From: Plakobranchus ocellatus
Lineage: Eukaryota; Mollusca; Gastropoda; Plakobranchidae
DNA length: 46,082 nt
Reading direction: 5' to 3'
Assembly (NCBI GenBank): GCA_019648995.1
Contig: BLXT01003024.1
Span: 3,017,523-3,063,604, forward strand
The notes beneath the pieces are model-generated. The model was not told where the DNA came from. It was given only the letters and a program-made list of their open reading frames with translations, and made no database searches. The position numbers and the translations under genes are program-made. Shown piece after piece: positions 45,880 through 46,082 of this stretch (positions are counted from its first letter, which is position 1; each line of letters begins with the position of its first letter).

Positions 45880-46082
45880 TTGCCTTCTCAGTATATCTCT
45901 GTCTCTCTCAATCATCCATTTATCATCCAACCTTCTCAGCATATCTCTGTCTCTCTCAGTCATCCATTCATCACCCAACCTTCTCAGCATATCTCTGTCT
46001 CTCTCAGTCATCCATTTATCATCCAACCTTCTCAGCATATCTCTGTCTCTCTCAGTCATCCATTTATCATCCAACCTTCTCA
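45880..46082 (+). repeat. 48-bp minisatellite, pyrimidine-rich
   Basis: At least four copies of a 48-bp unit containing CATATCTCTGTCTCTCTCAG and ATCCAACCTTCTCAG, running off the right edge. The last copies are almost identical and the first (45880-45940) more diverged. A 48-bp period keeps a minus-strand frame open; that frame is not a gene. Confidence 0.95.

Noticed and set aside
45820-46074. Minus-strand open frame with repeated MTERDRDMLRRL-type units
   Set aside because: A 48-bp minisatellite stays open because its period is a multiple of three; no splice or start context and pure low complexity.
1-46082. CRISPR arrays, operons, phage or bacterial defence systems
   Set aside because: The window is an intron-rich eukaryotic gene; the direct repeats present are microsatellites, minisatellites and SINEs without CRISPR architecture.

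Overview
The window is a eukaryotic, AT-rich, intron-dense genomic segment. I read it as part of a single very large gene on the + strand that begins before base 1 and continues past base 46082. The spliced product is a spectraplakin (the shot / VAB-10 / MACF1 / dystonin family of actin-microtubule cross-linkers). Short exons, introns of a few hundred bases, tRNA-derived SINEs, a decayed piggyBac-type transposon and long AG/CT and CA microsatellites suggest an invertebrate. My best guess is a lophotrochozoan, probably a mollusc. That assignment is an inference, because no database search was possible.

I could chain 46 coding exons by hand (85 to 45694). They total 8424 nt, or 2808 codons, with every exon-exon phase matching and no internal stop. 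All introns are GT-AG except one GC-AG (41106..42419). Three protein regions follow in order. Exons 1-12 (85..14763) encode the later part of the plakin domain: spectrin-type helices with an SH3 domain split over exons 6-8. Exons 13-20 (16586..23727) encode a plakin (plectin) repeat domain of about 850 residues. Exons 21-46 (23923..45694) encode the start of a long spectrin-repeat rod. The actin-binding calponin-homology domains would lie 5' of the window. The rest of the rod, the EF hands and the GAR microtubule-binding domain would lie 3' of it. I see no gene on the minus strand.

Non-coding content: intron 2 (668..8264) is the largest and holds most of the SINE-like elements. Intron 12 holds a 55-base assembly gap and a broken piggyBac-like transposase. 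Intron 36 holds a candidate 33-nt microexon.

The least ordinary signal is that several tandem arrays abut exon borders. A ~100-bp array (8331..9290) repeats the last ~45 nt of exon 3 with its splice donor. An array before exon 41 (about 40590..40912) repeats that exon's splice acceptor and first codons. A looser array starts just after the exon 36 donor. Exon 41 therefore combines repeated decoy acceptors with a rare GC donor and is frame-neutral, so it is the best candidate for regulated splicing. The plakin-repeat exons also show introns at one recurring position, which suggests growth by exon duplication. Skipping exons 12-20 together would remove the whole plakin-repeat domain without changing frame.
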